From contig NZ_JABDQL010000068.1 in NCBI RefSeq assembly GCF_013042245.1, positions 1-37,276 of the forward strand: a stretch of 37,276 nt of DNA, in the 5' to 3' direction. The position numbers and the translations under genes were made by a program. Shown here in pieces: positions 25,678-34,599 of the stretch. The stretch comes from Winogradskyella sp. (GTDB lineage: Bacteria; Bacteroidota; Bacteroidia; Flavobacteriales; Flavobacteriaceae). The notes below the pieces were generated by a model. That model had not been told where the DNA came from, did no database searches, and saw nothing but the letters and a program-made list of their open reading frames with translations. The stretch's first letter is position 1; each line of letters begins with the position of its first letter.

Positions 25678-27117
25678 CTAAAAACTACACGTCTCAATCT
25701 CTGTAACACGCAACGTATTAACCATACCTTTATCTTGTATTGGCATTGCTGCTAAACTAATTAACATATCTCCCACGTCCAAATAACCCTTTTTACAAGC
25801 AATAGCATTTACGTCTTCAATCGTTTCGTCTGTACTTACAAATTTATCGTAATGAAAAGCAGTTACGCCCCAAAGCAAACTAAGTTGTGTTAAAATCCTA
25901 CTATTTGATGTAAATACTAAAACATGTGCAGAAGGCCGCCATGCCGAAATTTGAAATGCTGTATAACCACTGTTAGTTAATGTAGAAATAGCTTTGGCAT
26001 CTATCTCATTCGCCATTTGTGCAGCATGATAACAAATTGATTTTGTAATATATCTATTGGTACGAATATGTGGTGGTAATTGTGGCACTTCTATTAAAGA
26101 AGAATTCTCAACACTTTGAATAATATTTGCCATCTGACGGATAACTTGTACTGGATATTTACCAACAGAAGTCTCTCCAGAAAGCATCACAGCGTCAGCA
26201 CCATCCATTACAGAGTTAGCGACATCGTTAACCTCAGCACGCGTTGGCGTTAAGCTTGTAATCATTGTTTCCATCATTTGTGTTGCAATAATCACAGGAA
26301 TACGAGCACGCTTGGCTCTATGTACCAATTGCTTTTGTACCAGTGGTACTTCTTCTGCAGGAATTTCTACACCTAAGTCTCCTCGAGCAACCATAAGTCC
26401 ATCGCAATAAGCCACAATTTTATCAATGTTTTCTACCGCTTCTGGCTTTTCAATTTTAGCAATGATTGGGATTTTATGTTCACTATGCTCATTGATTAAC
26501 TTTTGTAACTGCATTAAATCTTCCGCATGTCTAACGAATGATAGAGCTATCCAATCTACTTGCTGCCCTATGGCAAAAATGGCATCTTCTATATCTTTTT
26601 GGGTTAATGCAGGTTGCGATATGTTTGTATTAGGAAGGTTTACACCTTTCTTAGACTTTAATGGACCGCCTTGTATTACTTTTGCTTTTACTTCTGTTTT
26701 TTTATCAGTAGAAACAACTTCAAAAATTAATTTACCATCATCCAAAAGGATACGTTCGCCTGGCTTTGCATCTTGTGGAAAGCGGTCATAAGTCATATAA
26801 ACGCGTTCCTTTGTGCCTTCAAAACGTTCGCCAGTAGCAAAAATAATTTCGTCACCTGGATCAACAACGACTTCCTCCTTCATAGTACCTACACGTAATT
26901 TTGGGCCTTGTAAATCTCCTAAAATAGCAGCATTGTATCCGTATTCTTCATTGAGCTCACGTATCATTTTTATGCGTTCTTTTACGCCATCATAATCAGC
27001 GTGAGAGAAGTTAATTCTAAACACATTTGCACCTTCATCTAACATTTCTTTTAAAACAGCCTTGCTACTTGTTGCTGGTCCTAAGGTCGCAACTATTTTC
27101 GTTTTCTTATTCTTCAT
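25678..27117 (-). CDS. pyk: Pyruvate kinase
   Basis: Pyruvate kinase makes pyruvate and ATP from phosphoenolpyruvate and ADP. The 479-residue protein starts with KKTKIVATLGPA and has INFSHADY and the AKIEKPEAVENIDKIV active-site helix. It also has GLMVARGDLGVEIP with its metal and substrate residues, and MMETMITSLTPTRAEVNDVAN. Length is normal for the bacterial enzyme. It is preceded by the IPExxxVDY gene five bases upstream, a conserved Bacteroidota pairing. Confidence 0.98.
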   Translation of the reverse strand: MKNKKTKIVATLGPATSSKAVLKEMLDEGANVFRINFSHADYDGVKERIKMIRELNEEYGYNAAILGDLQGPKLRVGTMKEEVVVDPGDEIIFATGERFEGTKERVYMTYDRFPQDAKPGERILLDDGKLIFEVVSTDKKTEVKAKVIQGGPLKSKKGVNLPNTNISQPALTQKDIEDAIFAIGQQVDWIALSFVRHAEDLMQLQKLINEHSEHKIPIIAKIEKPEAVENIDKIVAYCDGLMVARGDLGVEIPAEEVPLVQKQLVHRAKRARIPVIIATQMMETMITSLTPTRAEVNDVANSVMDGADAVMLSGETSVGKYPVQVIRQMANIIQSVENSSLIEVPQLPPHIRTNRYITKSICYHAAQMANEIDAKAISTLTNSGYTAFQISAWRPSAHVLVFTSNSRILTQLSLLWGVTAFHYDKFVSTDETIEDVNAIACKKGYLDVGDMLISLAAMPIQDKGMVNTLRVTEIETCSF

Positions 27118-27122
27118 TTATT

Positions 27123-27602
27123 CTAAAAAATTAAATGTTCTTTTGACTTTATTTTATTCAAATCTACAGTATAAGTCGTTATAATTTGTGATATACCTTG
27201 TAGTTTACTAATAACTAGTTTTTCGTTTATATGACGTGTATCATTAGAGATTTTAATAAAAAAATCAACTTGCTTCATTTCAGGAAGTAGGTTATAAGTT
27301 TTTGAGATTTTTATATCATTTGCAAATAAAACCCCACTACTGGCTAAGCTTTCTTCTTCGCGCATACAAATATTTGCAATGAGGTTCCACGTTATATCTT
27401 TTGGCACATCATAATACTCATAAACCGCATAAGAAGAAGACGTGTAATTAAGATCTAAATCCTTTTCTTTTCTTAATAAACGTAAGCCTAAATGCTTGTT
27501 AAGCATGTAGGCTAAGCGATAGTCTTCTAATCTACAATGTACTGCAAAGAGCAAATATTTATCGTCATAAAAATCGTCTACTAAAAGCTTGTGTAATGCC
27601 AT
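27123..27602 (-). CDS. IPExxxVDY family protein
   Basis: The 159-residue protein matches a Bacteroidota-specific family named for its IPExxxVDY motif, seen here as LPEMKQVDFFI near residues 124-134. It has no signal peptide or catalytic motif that I recognise. It lies between rnc and pyk, five bases before pyk, an arrangement often kept in this phylum. Function unknown. Co-translation with pyruvate kinase is likely. Confidence 0.85.
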   Translation of the reverse strand: MALHKLLVDDFYDDKYLLFAVHCRLEDYRLAYMLNKHLGLRLLRKEKDLDLNYTSSSYAVYEYYDVPKDITWNLIANICMREEESLASSGVLFANDIKISKTYNLLPEMKQVDFFIKISNDTRHINEKLVISKLQGISQIITTYTVDLNKIKSKEHLIF

Positions 27603-27640
27603 TTATAATCTATAAATACGGAGTAAATATAATGCATAAA

Positions 27641-27680
27641 ACTAGGAGATTCGCTAAGTTTACATGAAACTTAACCTAGT
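27641..27680. terminator. Structured hairpin between rnc and the IPExxxVDY gene
   Basis: Two nested stems, ACTAGG/CCTAGT and TAAGTTT/AAACTTA, with an ACATG loop and an asymmetric bulge. Read on the minus strand it ends in CTAGTTTT, so it may partly terminate the acpP-fabF-rnc message. The plus-strand side also ends in a CTTTTT run. Confidence 0.45.
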
Positions 27681-27724
27681 CTTTTTACGAAAACGTTTGC
27701 GTTGTTTTGTTTAAAAAAAACATA

Positions 27725-28465
27725 TCATTGTTTTGATATTTGCTCCTGAAAAGCAAAAAAAGCGCGCTTAGAAGCTTTTTCTTCTGCTTTTTTTTTGGAA
27801 GTTGCACGTGCTTTAGCTATCACTTTATCGTCTATACTCAACTTGACTGAAAAATGCTTTAAAGCATCGTTTCCCGTATCCTCGTAAACCTCGTATTTAA
27901 AGGTTTTCTTTTCTTTTTGACACCATTCAATTAGTAAGCTTTTATAACTAATAACCTTACCTTCAAGTTTTTCTATATCTACATGAGGAAGAATGACATT
28001 TTTATAAACGAATTTCTCGCAAGCCTTGTACCCTTTGTCCAGATAAATAGCACCTACCAAAGACTCAAATAAATTACCATGAATATTACTACCAAAATTA
28101 TCTTTAGGAATGCGGCTTCGTACTAAATCTATAAGATTAAGCTCTTTCCCTAGTTCGTTTAAATGCTGTCGGCTTACGACTTTCGATCGCATCTTAGTCA
28201 GATAGCCTTCATCGCCGTGCGGCACTTCTCCGTATAAAAAGGAAGCAATAACAGAACCCAACATAGCATCTCCTACAAACTCTAACCTTTCATAGTTTAT
28301 AGCATTTCCTTTTTTGTCCTTAATGTTCATAGAACGGTGGGTAAAGGCTTTAAGGTAAAGTGATTTTTTTTTAGGTGTAAATCCTAAAATTTGTTTGAGT
28401 TGTAAAAAAAAATTCCCGTCTTCTTCAGAACGGGAATTTTTTAATATGTTACGAAAGATACTCAT
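27725..28465 (-). CDS. rnc: Ribonuclease III
   Basis: RNase III cuts double-stranded RNA and processes rRNA precursors. The 246-residue protein has the signature NYERLEFVGDAMLG, the second acidic motif LFESLVGAIYLD, and a C-terminal double-stranded RNA-binding domain ending in KKKAEEKASKRAF. The N-terminal leader of about 20 residues is slightly longer than in E. coli. It follows fabF after seven bases, the usual Bacteroidota acpP-fabF-rnc order. Confidence 0.97.
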   Translation of the reverse strand: MSIFRNILKNSRSEEDGNFFLQLKQILGFTPKKKSLYLKAFTHRSMNIKDKKGNAINYERLEFVGDAMLGSVIASFLYGEVPHGDEGYLTKMRSKVVSRQHLNELGKELNLIDLVRSRIPKDNFGSNIHGNLFESLVGAIYLDKGYKACEKFVYKNVILPHVDIEKLEGKVISYKSLLIEWCQKEKKTFKYEVYEDTGNDALKHFSVKLSIDDKVIAKARATSKKKAEEKASKRAFFAFQEQISKQ

Positions 28466-28472
28466 TCGGGAT

Positions 28473-29723
28473 TTAGTCTAGTTTTTTAAATAATACACAA
28501 GCGTTATGACCGCCAAATCCAAACGTATTACTCATTGCTACTTTAATATCGCGTTTCTGCGCTTTATTGAGTGTTAAATTTAATTCTGAATCTATGTTTT
28601 CATCAACCGTTTCGTGATTAATTGTAGGTGGCACTATGCCATGCTCCATAGCCATTATAGAAGCAATAGCTTCAATAGCTCCAGCAGCACCTAACAAGTG
28701 ACCCGTCATAGATTTTGTAGAGTTAATATTAATAGTCTTGGCGTGACTACCAAATACTTCAGATATAGCTTTTAACTCTGCAACATCACCTAATGGTGTT
28801 GATGTTCCGTGTGTATTTATATGATCTACATCTTCAGGATTCAGTCCTGCATTCTCTAAACAATTTTTCATTACCGCAATAACACCTATGCCATCAGGAT
28901 GTGGTGCTGTCATGTGATAAGCATCTGATGACAGACCGCCACCAACAACTTCTGCATATATTTTTGCACCTCGTGCTTTTGCATGCTCATACTCTTCTAA
29001 AACAATAGCACCTGCTCCTTCACCCAATACAAATCCATCGCGATTTGCATCGAAAGGTCTTGAGGCAGTTTCAGGACTATCATTTCGTGTACTCATGGCG
29101 TGCATAGCATTAAAACCACCCATACCAGCAATGGTAACAGCGGCTTCGCTTCCTCCTGTAATTACAACATCGCAATGACCTAAACGAATATTGTTTAGGG
29201 CATCAATCATTGAATTAGCAGAAGAGGCACATGCAGATACAGTTGTATAGTTAGGTCCCATAAATCCATATTTAATGGATATGTTTCCAGGCGCTATATC
29301 GGCAATCATTTTTGGAATGAAACGAGGATTAAATCTGGGTGTTCCGTCACCTTTGGCAAAGTTTAACACTTCTTCCTGAAATGTTTCTAAACCTCCAATA
29401 CCAGCTCCCCAAATAACACCTACACGTAATTTGTTTAAAGCATCTAGGTCAAGTTTTGAGTCTACTATTGCTTCATCTGAGGCAACCATAGCATACTGCG
29501 AAAACTTGTCCATCTGTCTTGCCAACTTTCTATCAATAAAGTCAGTAACTTTAAAGTCTTTTATTTCACAGGCAAATTGTGTTTTGAACTTTTCAGCATC
29601 AAAATATGTTATTGGCGCAGCACCACTCCTTCCATTAACAAGACCATCCCAATAGTCGTCTTTAGTATTGCCAATAGGTGTAAGTGCACCTAAACCGGTA
29701 ACTACAACTCGCTTTAATTCCAT
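28473..29723 (-). CDS. fabF: Beta-ketoacyl-ACP synthase II
   Basis: FabF condenses malonyl-ACP with growing acyl-ACP in fatty acid elongation. The 416-residue protein has the nucleophile Cys165 in TVSACASSANSM and the two catalytic histidines in NTHGTSTPLGD and TKSMTGHLLGAAG. Length is standard. It begins 12 bases after acpP on the same strand. Confidence 0.98.
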   Translation of the reverse strand: MELKRVVVTGLGALTPIGNTKDDYWDGLVNGRSGAAPITYFDAEKFKTQFACEIKDFKVTDFIDRKLARQMDKFSQYAMVASDEAIVDSKLDLDALNKLRVGVIWGAGIGGLETFQEEVLNFAKGDGTPRFNPRFIPKMIADIAPGNISIKYGFMGPNYTTVSACASSANSMIDALNNIRLGHCDVVITGGSEAAVTIAGMGGFNAMHAMSTRNDSPETASRPFDANRDGFVLGEGAGAIVLEEYEHAKARGAKIYAEVVGGGLSSDAYHMTAPHPDGIGVIAVMKNCLENAGLNPEDVDHINTHGTSTPLGDVAELKAISEVFGSHAKTININSTKSMTGHLLGAAGAIEAIASIMAMEHGIVPPTINHETVDENIDSELNLTLNKAQKRDIKVAMSNTFGFGGHNACVLFKKLD

Positions 29724-29735
29724 GAAATTAACTTC

Positions 29736-29969
29736 TTATTTTGCTTCTTCTATGTATGAGATAGCTTGACCAACTGTTGCAATGTTTTCAGCTTGATCAT
29801 CTGGTATTTGAATATCGAATTCTTTTTCGAATTCCATGATTAACTCTACTGTATCCAATGAATCTGCTCCTAAATCGTTAGTAAAGCTAGCTTCTGTTAC
29901 AACTTCGTTTTCATCAACACCTAATTTGTCTACTATAATCGCTTTTACTCTTGATGCAATGTCTGACAT
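29736..29969 (-). CDS. acpP: Acyl carrier protein
   Basis: The 77-residue acidic protein carries fatty acyl chains on a phosphopantetheine attached to Ser37 in the [12 protein letters not shown] motif. It heads the acpP-fabF-rnc operon. A TATTTTTG box lies about 32 bases upstream (minus strand of 30001-30008), but no well-spaced -33 element accompanies it. Expression of this gene is normally very high. Confidence 0.98.
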   Translation of the reverse strand: MSDIASRVKAIIVDKLGVDENEVVTEASFTNDLGADSLDTVELIMEFEKEFDIQIPDDQAENIATVGQAISYIEEAK

Positions 29970-30150
29970 AATCTTTTAGTTTTAAGTTTTAATTAGACGG
30001 CAAAAATAAAAAACTTTATTTTAAAAAATAGATTTACCTACAAAATGTGCCTTCCATAGATAAAAATAGAAATAAGTATTTAGATTTTGAGCCTAATTGT
30101 TAATTATTATTCTTTTTTTTGTTTGAATAATATTAAGCTGATAACTGTTT

Positions 30151-30717
30151 ATGAAGCGAATTGTAATTTTTGCGTCCGGCTCGGGAAGTAATGCTGAAAA
30201 TTTGATAAAGTTTTTTCAAAACAGTGAACATGCGTCTGTTATTCAGGTATTGACTAACAATCCCCATGCCAAAGTTCTTGAGCGCTGTAAACGCCTCGGT
30301 GTTAGTGCCTTTTCTTTTAACAGAACTGCATTTACAATAACAAAAGATGTTCTTAATCTGTTAAAAGCAAGCCAACCAGATTTGATTGTCTTAGCTGGTT
30401 TTTTGTGGAAATTTCCTGAGCACATTTTAAAATGTTTCCCTAATAAGATCATAAATGTGCATCCTGCGCTACTTCCTAAATTTGGAGGAAAAGGCATGTA
30501 TGGCATGAACGTTCACAAGGCTGTAGTAAAAAATAACGAAACTGAAACCGGGATTACAATCCACTTCGTGAACGAAAATTATGATGAAGGTGCTATTATT
30601 TTTCAAGCCAAATGCAAAGTTGAAGCGTCAGATTCTGCAGAAGATATCGCTAAAAAGATTCATGAATTAGAGATGGAGTATTTTCCTAATGTTGTGAAAG
30701 ATTTATTAAATGTCTAA
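30151..30717 (+). CDS. purN: Phosphoribosylglycinamide formyltransferase
   Basis: PurN adds the formyl group to GAR in purine synthesis using 10-formyl-tetrahydrofolate. The 188-residue protein has the N-terminal FASGSGSNAENLI segment, the catalytic NVHPALLPKFGG motif and GITIHFVNENYDEGAI with its conserved His and Asp. It overlaps the RNase H gene by eight bases, so the pair is one transcript. It diverges from acpP over a 181-bp spacer in which I saw no strong plus-strand promoter. Confidence 0.96.
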   Translation: MKRIVIFASGSGSNAENLIKFFQNSEHASVIQVLTNNPHAKVLERCKRLGVSAFSFNRTAFTITKDVLNLLKASQPDLIVLAGFLWKFPEHILKCFPNKIINVHPALLPKFGGKGMYGMNVHKAVVKNNETETGITIHFVNENYDEGAIIFQAKCKVEASDSAEDIAKKIHELEMEYFPNVVKDLLNV

Positions 30718-31351
30718 AAAGAAAAAGAAATACTACACCGTTTGGAAAGGTCACCATACTGGCGTATTCGAAACTTGGGAAGATTGCAAAGCACAAATCC
30801 AAAATTTTGAAGGCGCACAATACAAATCTTTTACGACGTTTGAGGCAGCCAAAAAAGCACTCAAAGGCAACTGCAAAGATTATATTGGCAAATCTAAAAT
30901 TTTTAAAAGTGACCTTTCACAAGCACAACTCAAAAAAATAGGCCTACCCAATTATCATTCTATAGCAGTTGATGCAGCTTCAAGCGGTAATCCTGGTAAA
31001 ATGGAATATCGCGGTGTGGATACCAAAACAAAAAAGCAACTCTTCATTCAAGGTCCTTTTGAGGAAGGCACCAATAATATTGGTGAATTTTTAGCTTTAG
31101 TACATGGTTTAGCATTCTTAAAACAACACAATAGTGACCGTATAATGTACACTGATTCAAAAACTGCTATGAGTTGGGTTCGTAAAAAAACATGTAACAC
31201 AAAACTAAAACGCAACGAAAAAAACAGGCCTGTTTTTGAGCTGGTCGACCATGCTATAACTTGGCTTAAAGAAAATGACTATGCCAACATAATAGTGAAA
31301 TGGGAAACAAAAGCTTGGGGAGAAATTCCTGCAGATTTTGGACGAAAATAA
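30710..31351 (+). CDS. RNase H with N-terminal viroplasmin domain
   Basis: The 213-residue protein joins a caulimovirus-viroplasmin-type hybrid-binding domain (YYTVWKGHHTGVFETWEDC, residues about 7-55) to an RNase HI domain. The four acidic catalytic residues appear in VDAAS, GEFLAL, YTDSKTA and PADFGRK. It degrades RNA in RNA-DNA hybrids. Related two-domain enzymes are common in Bacteroidota and eukaryotes. Overlap with purN implies coupled translation. Confidence 0.93.
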   Translation: MSKKKKKYYTVWKGHHTGVFETWEDCKAQIQNFEGAQYKSFTTFEAAKKALKGNCKDYIGKSKIFKSDLSQAQLKKIGLPNYHSIAVDAASSGNPGKMEYRGVDTKTKKQLFIQGPFEEGTNNIGEFLALVHGLAFLKQHNSDRIMYTDSKTAMSWVRKKTCNTKLKRNEKNRPVFELVDHAITWLKENDYANIIVKWETKAWGEIPADFGRK

Positions 31352-31377
31352 TAAATGTTTTAAAGCTAGAATAGAAT

Positions 31378-31407
31378 TTCAGAACGAATAAATTTTACCT
31401 AAATTTG
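31378..31407 (+). promoter_or_regulatory. Candidate promoter of the PfkB kinase gene
   Basis: TTC (31378-31380), 19 bases, then TAAATTTG (31400-31407), an exact -7 box. It lies 18 bases before the start codon. The TTC-based -33 is the same variant as before the DUF3078 gene. Confidence 0.5.
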
Positions 31408-31425
31408 CATCTTAATTAAAACTAA

Positions 31426-32352
31426 ATGAGCAAACTTGTAATTGTCGGAACAGTAGCCTTTGATGCTATTGAAACACCTTTTGGCAAAACCGACAAAATC
31501 CTCGGTGGCGCTAGTACTTTTATTGGTCTTGCAGCCTCTAACTTTAACGTAGATTCTTCAGTTGTATCTATCGTTGGTGGTGATTTTCCGCAAGAATATT
31601 TAGACTTATTATCCGATAGAAATATTGATGTCTCTGGTGTAGAAATCATAAAAGATGGTAAAACATTCTTTTGGAGTGGTAAATACCATAACGATATGAA
31701 TTCTCGTGATACTTTAGTTACTGAGTTAAATGTTTTAGAACACTTTAACCCAATTGTTCCTGAAAACTATAGAGATGCAGAAGTTGTAATGCTTGGTAAT
31801 TTACACCCGTCTGTACAAATGAGTGTACTCAACCAAATGAATAAAGAGCCGAAACTCGTCGTTTTAGACACGATGAACTTTTGGATGGATTGTGCGCTTA
31901 ATGAACTTCATGAAACTATTAAGCACGTAGACGTTATAACCATCAATGATGAGGAAGCAAGACAACTTACTGGAGAATACTCTTTGGTAGTCGCTGCACG
32001 CAAGATTCACGAAATGGGGCCAAAATACGTAGTTATTAAAAAAGGGGAACACGGCGCTTTATTGTTTCATAACGACAATGTGTTTTATGCACCAGCATTA
32101 CCACTAGAAGAGGTTTTTGACCCAACAGGAGCAGGAGATACTTTTGCAGGTGGCTTTTCAGGTTATTTGGCAAAAACAAATGATTTCTCTTTTGAGAACA
32201 TGAAGAATGCTGTTATATACGGCTCTACTCTAGCTTCGTTTTGTGTAGAAAAATTTGGAACTGAACGTATGATAAATTTAAAAAGTGGCGAGGTTCAAAA
32301 ACGCCTCAAACAATTTCAGCAACTAACACAATTCGATATAGAACTATCATAA
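31426..32352 (+). CDS. PfkB family carbohydrate or nucleoside kinase
   Basis: The 308-residue ribokinase-superfamily protein has an N-terminal GG substrate region (KILGGASTFIGLAAS) and the anion-hole and base motif DPTGAGDTFAGGF, with Gly235-Asp238; Asp238 is the predicted catalytic base. Substrate is not readable: sugars, adenosine or inosine are all possible. It lies directly upstream of the purF-like gene, which may hint at nucleoside use. It has its own promoter and terminator. Confidence 0.88.
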   Translation: MSKLVIVGTVAFDAIETPFGKTDKILGGASTFIGLAASNFNVDSSVVSIVGGDFPQEYLDLLSDRNIDVSGVEIIKDGKTFFWSGKYHNDMNSRDTLVTELNVLEHFNPIVPENYRDAEVVMLGNLHPSVQMSVLNQMNKEPKLVVLDTMNFWMDCALNELHETIKHVDVITINDEEARQLTGEYSLVVAARKIHEMGPKYVVIKKGEHGALLFHNDNVFYAPALPLEEVFDPTGAGDTFAGGFSGYLAKTNDFSFENMKNAVIYGSTLASFCVEKFGTERMINLKSGEVQKRLKQFQQLTQFDIELS

Positions 32353-32355
32353 ATT

Positions 32356-32384
32356 AAAGCGCGCCTAATTTTGGCGCGTTTTTT
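32356..32384 (+). terminator. Rho-independent terminator after the PfkB kinase gene
   Basis: AAAGCGCGCC and GGCGCGTTTT form a GC-rich stem with one G-U pair and a TAATTTT loop, followed by T residues. It begins three bases after the stop. Its 3' arm overlaps the -33 region of the next promoter. Confidence 0.87.
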
Positions 32385-32399
32385 ATTTCAGTATTTTTG
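32371..32399 (+). promoter_or_regulatory. Candidate promoter of the purF-like gene
   Basis: TTG (32371-32373), 18 bases, then TATTTTTG (32392-32399). The -33 element lies inside the terminator hairpin of the preceding gene. The -7 box ends 35 bases before the start codon. Confidence 0.5.
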
Positions 32400-32434
32400 A
32401 AAAAAAACACAACATACAAACTCTCACAACAACA

Positions 32435-34333
32435 ATGAGTGACGCTTTAAAACACGAATGCGGTATTGCCTTAATACGCCTTTTAAAACCTCTTGAATAT
32501 TATAAAGAAAAGTATGGAAGCGCATTTTATGGTGTAAATAAGATGTATCTAATGATGGAAAAGCAGCACAATCGTGGACAAGATGGTGCCGGTTTTGCAA
32601 GTATAAAGTTAGACACACAACCTGGCGAACGCTACATAAGCCGTGTGCGTTCTATCGCTCAACAACCCATACAAGATATTTTTGCAAAGATAAATGAGCG
32701 CATCAATGAGGAATTAACCAAAAATCCTGAATATCAAAATAACGTTGAAGCACAAAAAAAGAATATTCCTTACATAGGCGAATTACTATTAGGCCATGTT
32801 CGTTATGGTACGTTTGGGAAAAATAATGTTGAGAGTGTTCATCCATTTTTAAGACAAAATAATTGGATGCACAGAAACCTCATAGTCGCTGGTAATTTTA
32901 ATATGACCAATGTCACTGAGCTCTTTGATAATCTTGTGCAAATAGGTCAGCATCCAAAAGAAAAAGCCGACACAATAACTATTATGGAAAAAATAGGTCA
33001 TTTTTTAGATGATGCTGTCGCAAAGATTTATAAGAGATTAAAAAAAGAAGGCTACAGCAAAGTTGAATGTTCCCCACTAATTGCCGAACGTTTAAATGTT
33101 GCTAAAATTCTAAGAAAAGCCGCTAAAAATTGGGATGGTGGTTATGCTATGGCTGGTTTACTCGGTCACGGGGATTCTTTTGTATTACGTGATCCTGCAG
33201 GAATTCGACCTACTTATTATTACAAAGATGACGAAATTGTTGTAGTTGCATCAGAGCGCCCAGTGATTCAAACTGTATTTAATGTCGACTTTGATGATGT
33301 TAAAGAGTTAGCTCCAGGACATGCCATTATTACTAAAAAATCTGGAGAAACTTCTATTAAAGAAATATTAGAACCATTAGAACGTAAAGCTTGTTCTTTT
33401 GAGCGTATTTATTTTTCACGTGGAAGTGATGCCGAAATTTATAAAGAACGAAAAGAATTGGGTCGCTTACTAATGCCTAAGGTACTAGAAGCTATTGATG
33501 GAGACACAAAGAATACAGTATTTTCCTTTATTCCTAATACTGCAGAAACTTCATTTTTTGGAATGATTGATACTGTTGAAGAACATCTTAACAAACGTAA
33601 AACACAAGCCATTCTGGATGGTAATGGTAAATTATCTGCAGATAAAGTCACCGAAATTTTATCTGAACGTCCACGTATTGAAAAAATAGCAATTAAAGAC
33701 GTAAAACTACGAACCTTCATAACCGAAGATAGTAGTAGGGATGACTTGGTAGCCCACGTTTATGATGTAACTTACGGCGTTATAAAACCAACCGATAACT
33801 TAGTTATCATTGATGATAGTATTGTACGCGGTACAACTTTGAAGAAGAGTATTATAAAAATGATGGACCGCTTACAACCTAAGAAGATTATAGTGGTTTC
33901 TTCGGCTCCTCAAATTCGCTACCCAGATTGTTATGGTATTGATATGGCTAACCTTGAAGGTTTAGTCGCCTTTAGAGCCGCATTAGAGCTTTTAAAAGAC
34001 ACAAATAACTACGGTATTGTTGAAGATGTTTATAAAAAGTGTAAAGCGCAAGTTCAATTAGATGATAAGGACGTGAAAAACTTTGTTAAAGAGATTTATA
34101 CAAATTTCACGGATGAACAAATTTCAAATAAAATATCTGAATTGTTGAGTGACGATGATGTTAATGCTGAGGTTAAAATCATTTTTCAACCGGTAGAAAA
34201 CTTACATATGGCTTGCCCAAAGAACTTGGGTGATTGGTACTTTACTGGAGATTACCCAACTGTCGGCGGAAATAGAGTTGTGAATAAAGCATTCATCAAT
34301 TTTTACGAGGGCAATAAAGAACGAGCTTATTAA
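32435..34333 (+). CDS. purF: Amidophosphoribosyltransferase, long Bacteroidota form
   Basis: The enzyme makes 5-phosphoribosylamine from PRPP and glutamine, the first purine step. The N-terminal nucleophile hydrolase domain has Cys9, implying removal of an eight-residue propeptide as in the B. subtilis type. It continues with NRGQDGAGFAS, HVRYGTFG and RDPAGIRPTYYY. The phosphoribosyltransferase domain has the PRPP loop VIIDDSIVRGTT (Asp460, Asp461). At 632 residues it is over 100 longer than E. coli PurF. A longer form is usual in this phylum and sometimes coexists with a standard PurF. The extra sequence lies mainly in the PRTase domain and the C-terminal tail. It may be a specialised paralogue, so the symbol is given with moderate confidence. 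Confidence 0.82.
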   Translation: MSDALKHECGIALIRLLKPLEYYKEKYGSAFYGVNKMYLMMEKQHNRGQDGAGFASIKLDTQPGERYISRVRSIAQQPIQDIFAKINERINEELTKNPEYQNNVEAQKKNIPYIGELLLGHVRYGTFGKNNVESVHPFLRQNNWMHRNLIVAGNFNMTNVTELFDNLVQIGQHPKEKADTITIMEKIGHFLDDAVAKIYKRLKKEGYSKVECSPLIAERLNVAKILRKAAKNWDGGYAMAGLLGHGDSFVLRDPAGIRPTYYYKDDEIVVVASERPVIQTVFNVDFDDVKELAPGHAIITKKSGETSIKEILEPLERKACSFERIYFSRGSDAEIYKERKELGRLLMPKVLEAIDGDTKNTVFSFIPNTAETSFFGMIDTVEEHLNKRKTQAILDGNGKLSADKVTEILSERPRIEKIAIKDVKLRTFITEDSSRDDLVAHVYDVTYGVIKPTDNLVIIDDSIVRGTTLKKSIIKMMDRLQPKKIIVVSSAPQIRYPDCYGIDMANLEGLVAFRAALELLKDTNNYGIVEDVYKKCKAQVQLDDKDVKNFVKEIYTNFTDEQISNKISELLSDDDVNAEVKIIFQPVENLHMACPKNLGDWYFTGDYPTVGGNRVVNKAFINFYEGNKERAY

Positions 34334-34483
34334 ACAACGCCTAAAAGAAGCTTAATTTCTTAGTATTAAAACAGAAAAACTCTGAGTTATTTTATCTTTT
34401 TTAAAGCTTAACTCGCACAAAAACAGTAGGACACTCGTGTTAAAACTCCCTTAAACTGATATTTTCGCTTTTTGGCTATGTTT

Positions 34484-34515
34484 TGTCTGTTATTCACTCA
34501 CGTAAATTATATTTG
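34484..34515 (+). promoter_or_regulatory. Intergenic promoter upstream of a terminator
   Basis: TTG (34484-34486), 21 bases, then TATATTTG (34508-34515), an exact -7 box. No coding region begins within the 70 bases that follow before the terminator. Confidence 0.5.
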
Positions 34516-34520
34516 TTTTT

Positions 34521-34591
34521 ACTTTAACTTAAGTAGATTAAGTTTATGGTAGATTTGGGGCAAAAAGGGTGAACTTCTGTTTACCCTTTTT
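34521..34591 (+). ncRNA. Candidate small RNA
   Basis: A transcript starting just after the promoter at 34508 and ending at the terminator would be about 70 bases. It would hold one 7-bp hairpin (AACTTAA/TTAAGTT, 34526-34544), an unpaired GGGG stretch, and the terminator stem. This is an arrangement-based guess; it matches no RNA family I know. The same hairpin could instead be the late terminator of the purF-like message. Confidence 0.3.
34562..34591 (+). terminator. Rho-independent terminator
   Basis: A 13-bp stem (34562-34574 with 34579-34591, one G-U pair) around TTCT, with A-run and T-run flanks. It lies 228 bases beyond the purF-like stop, unusually far for that gene. Confidence 0.82.
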
Positions 34592-34599
34592 CATTTCTA

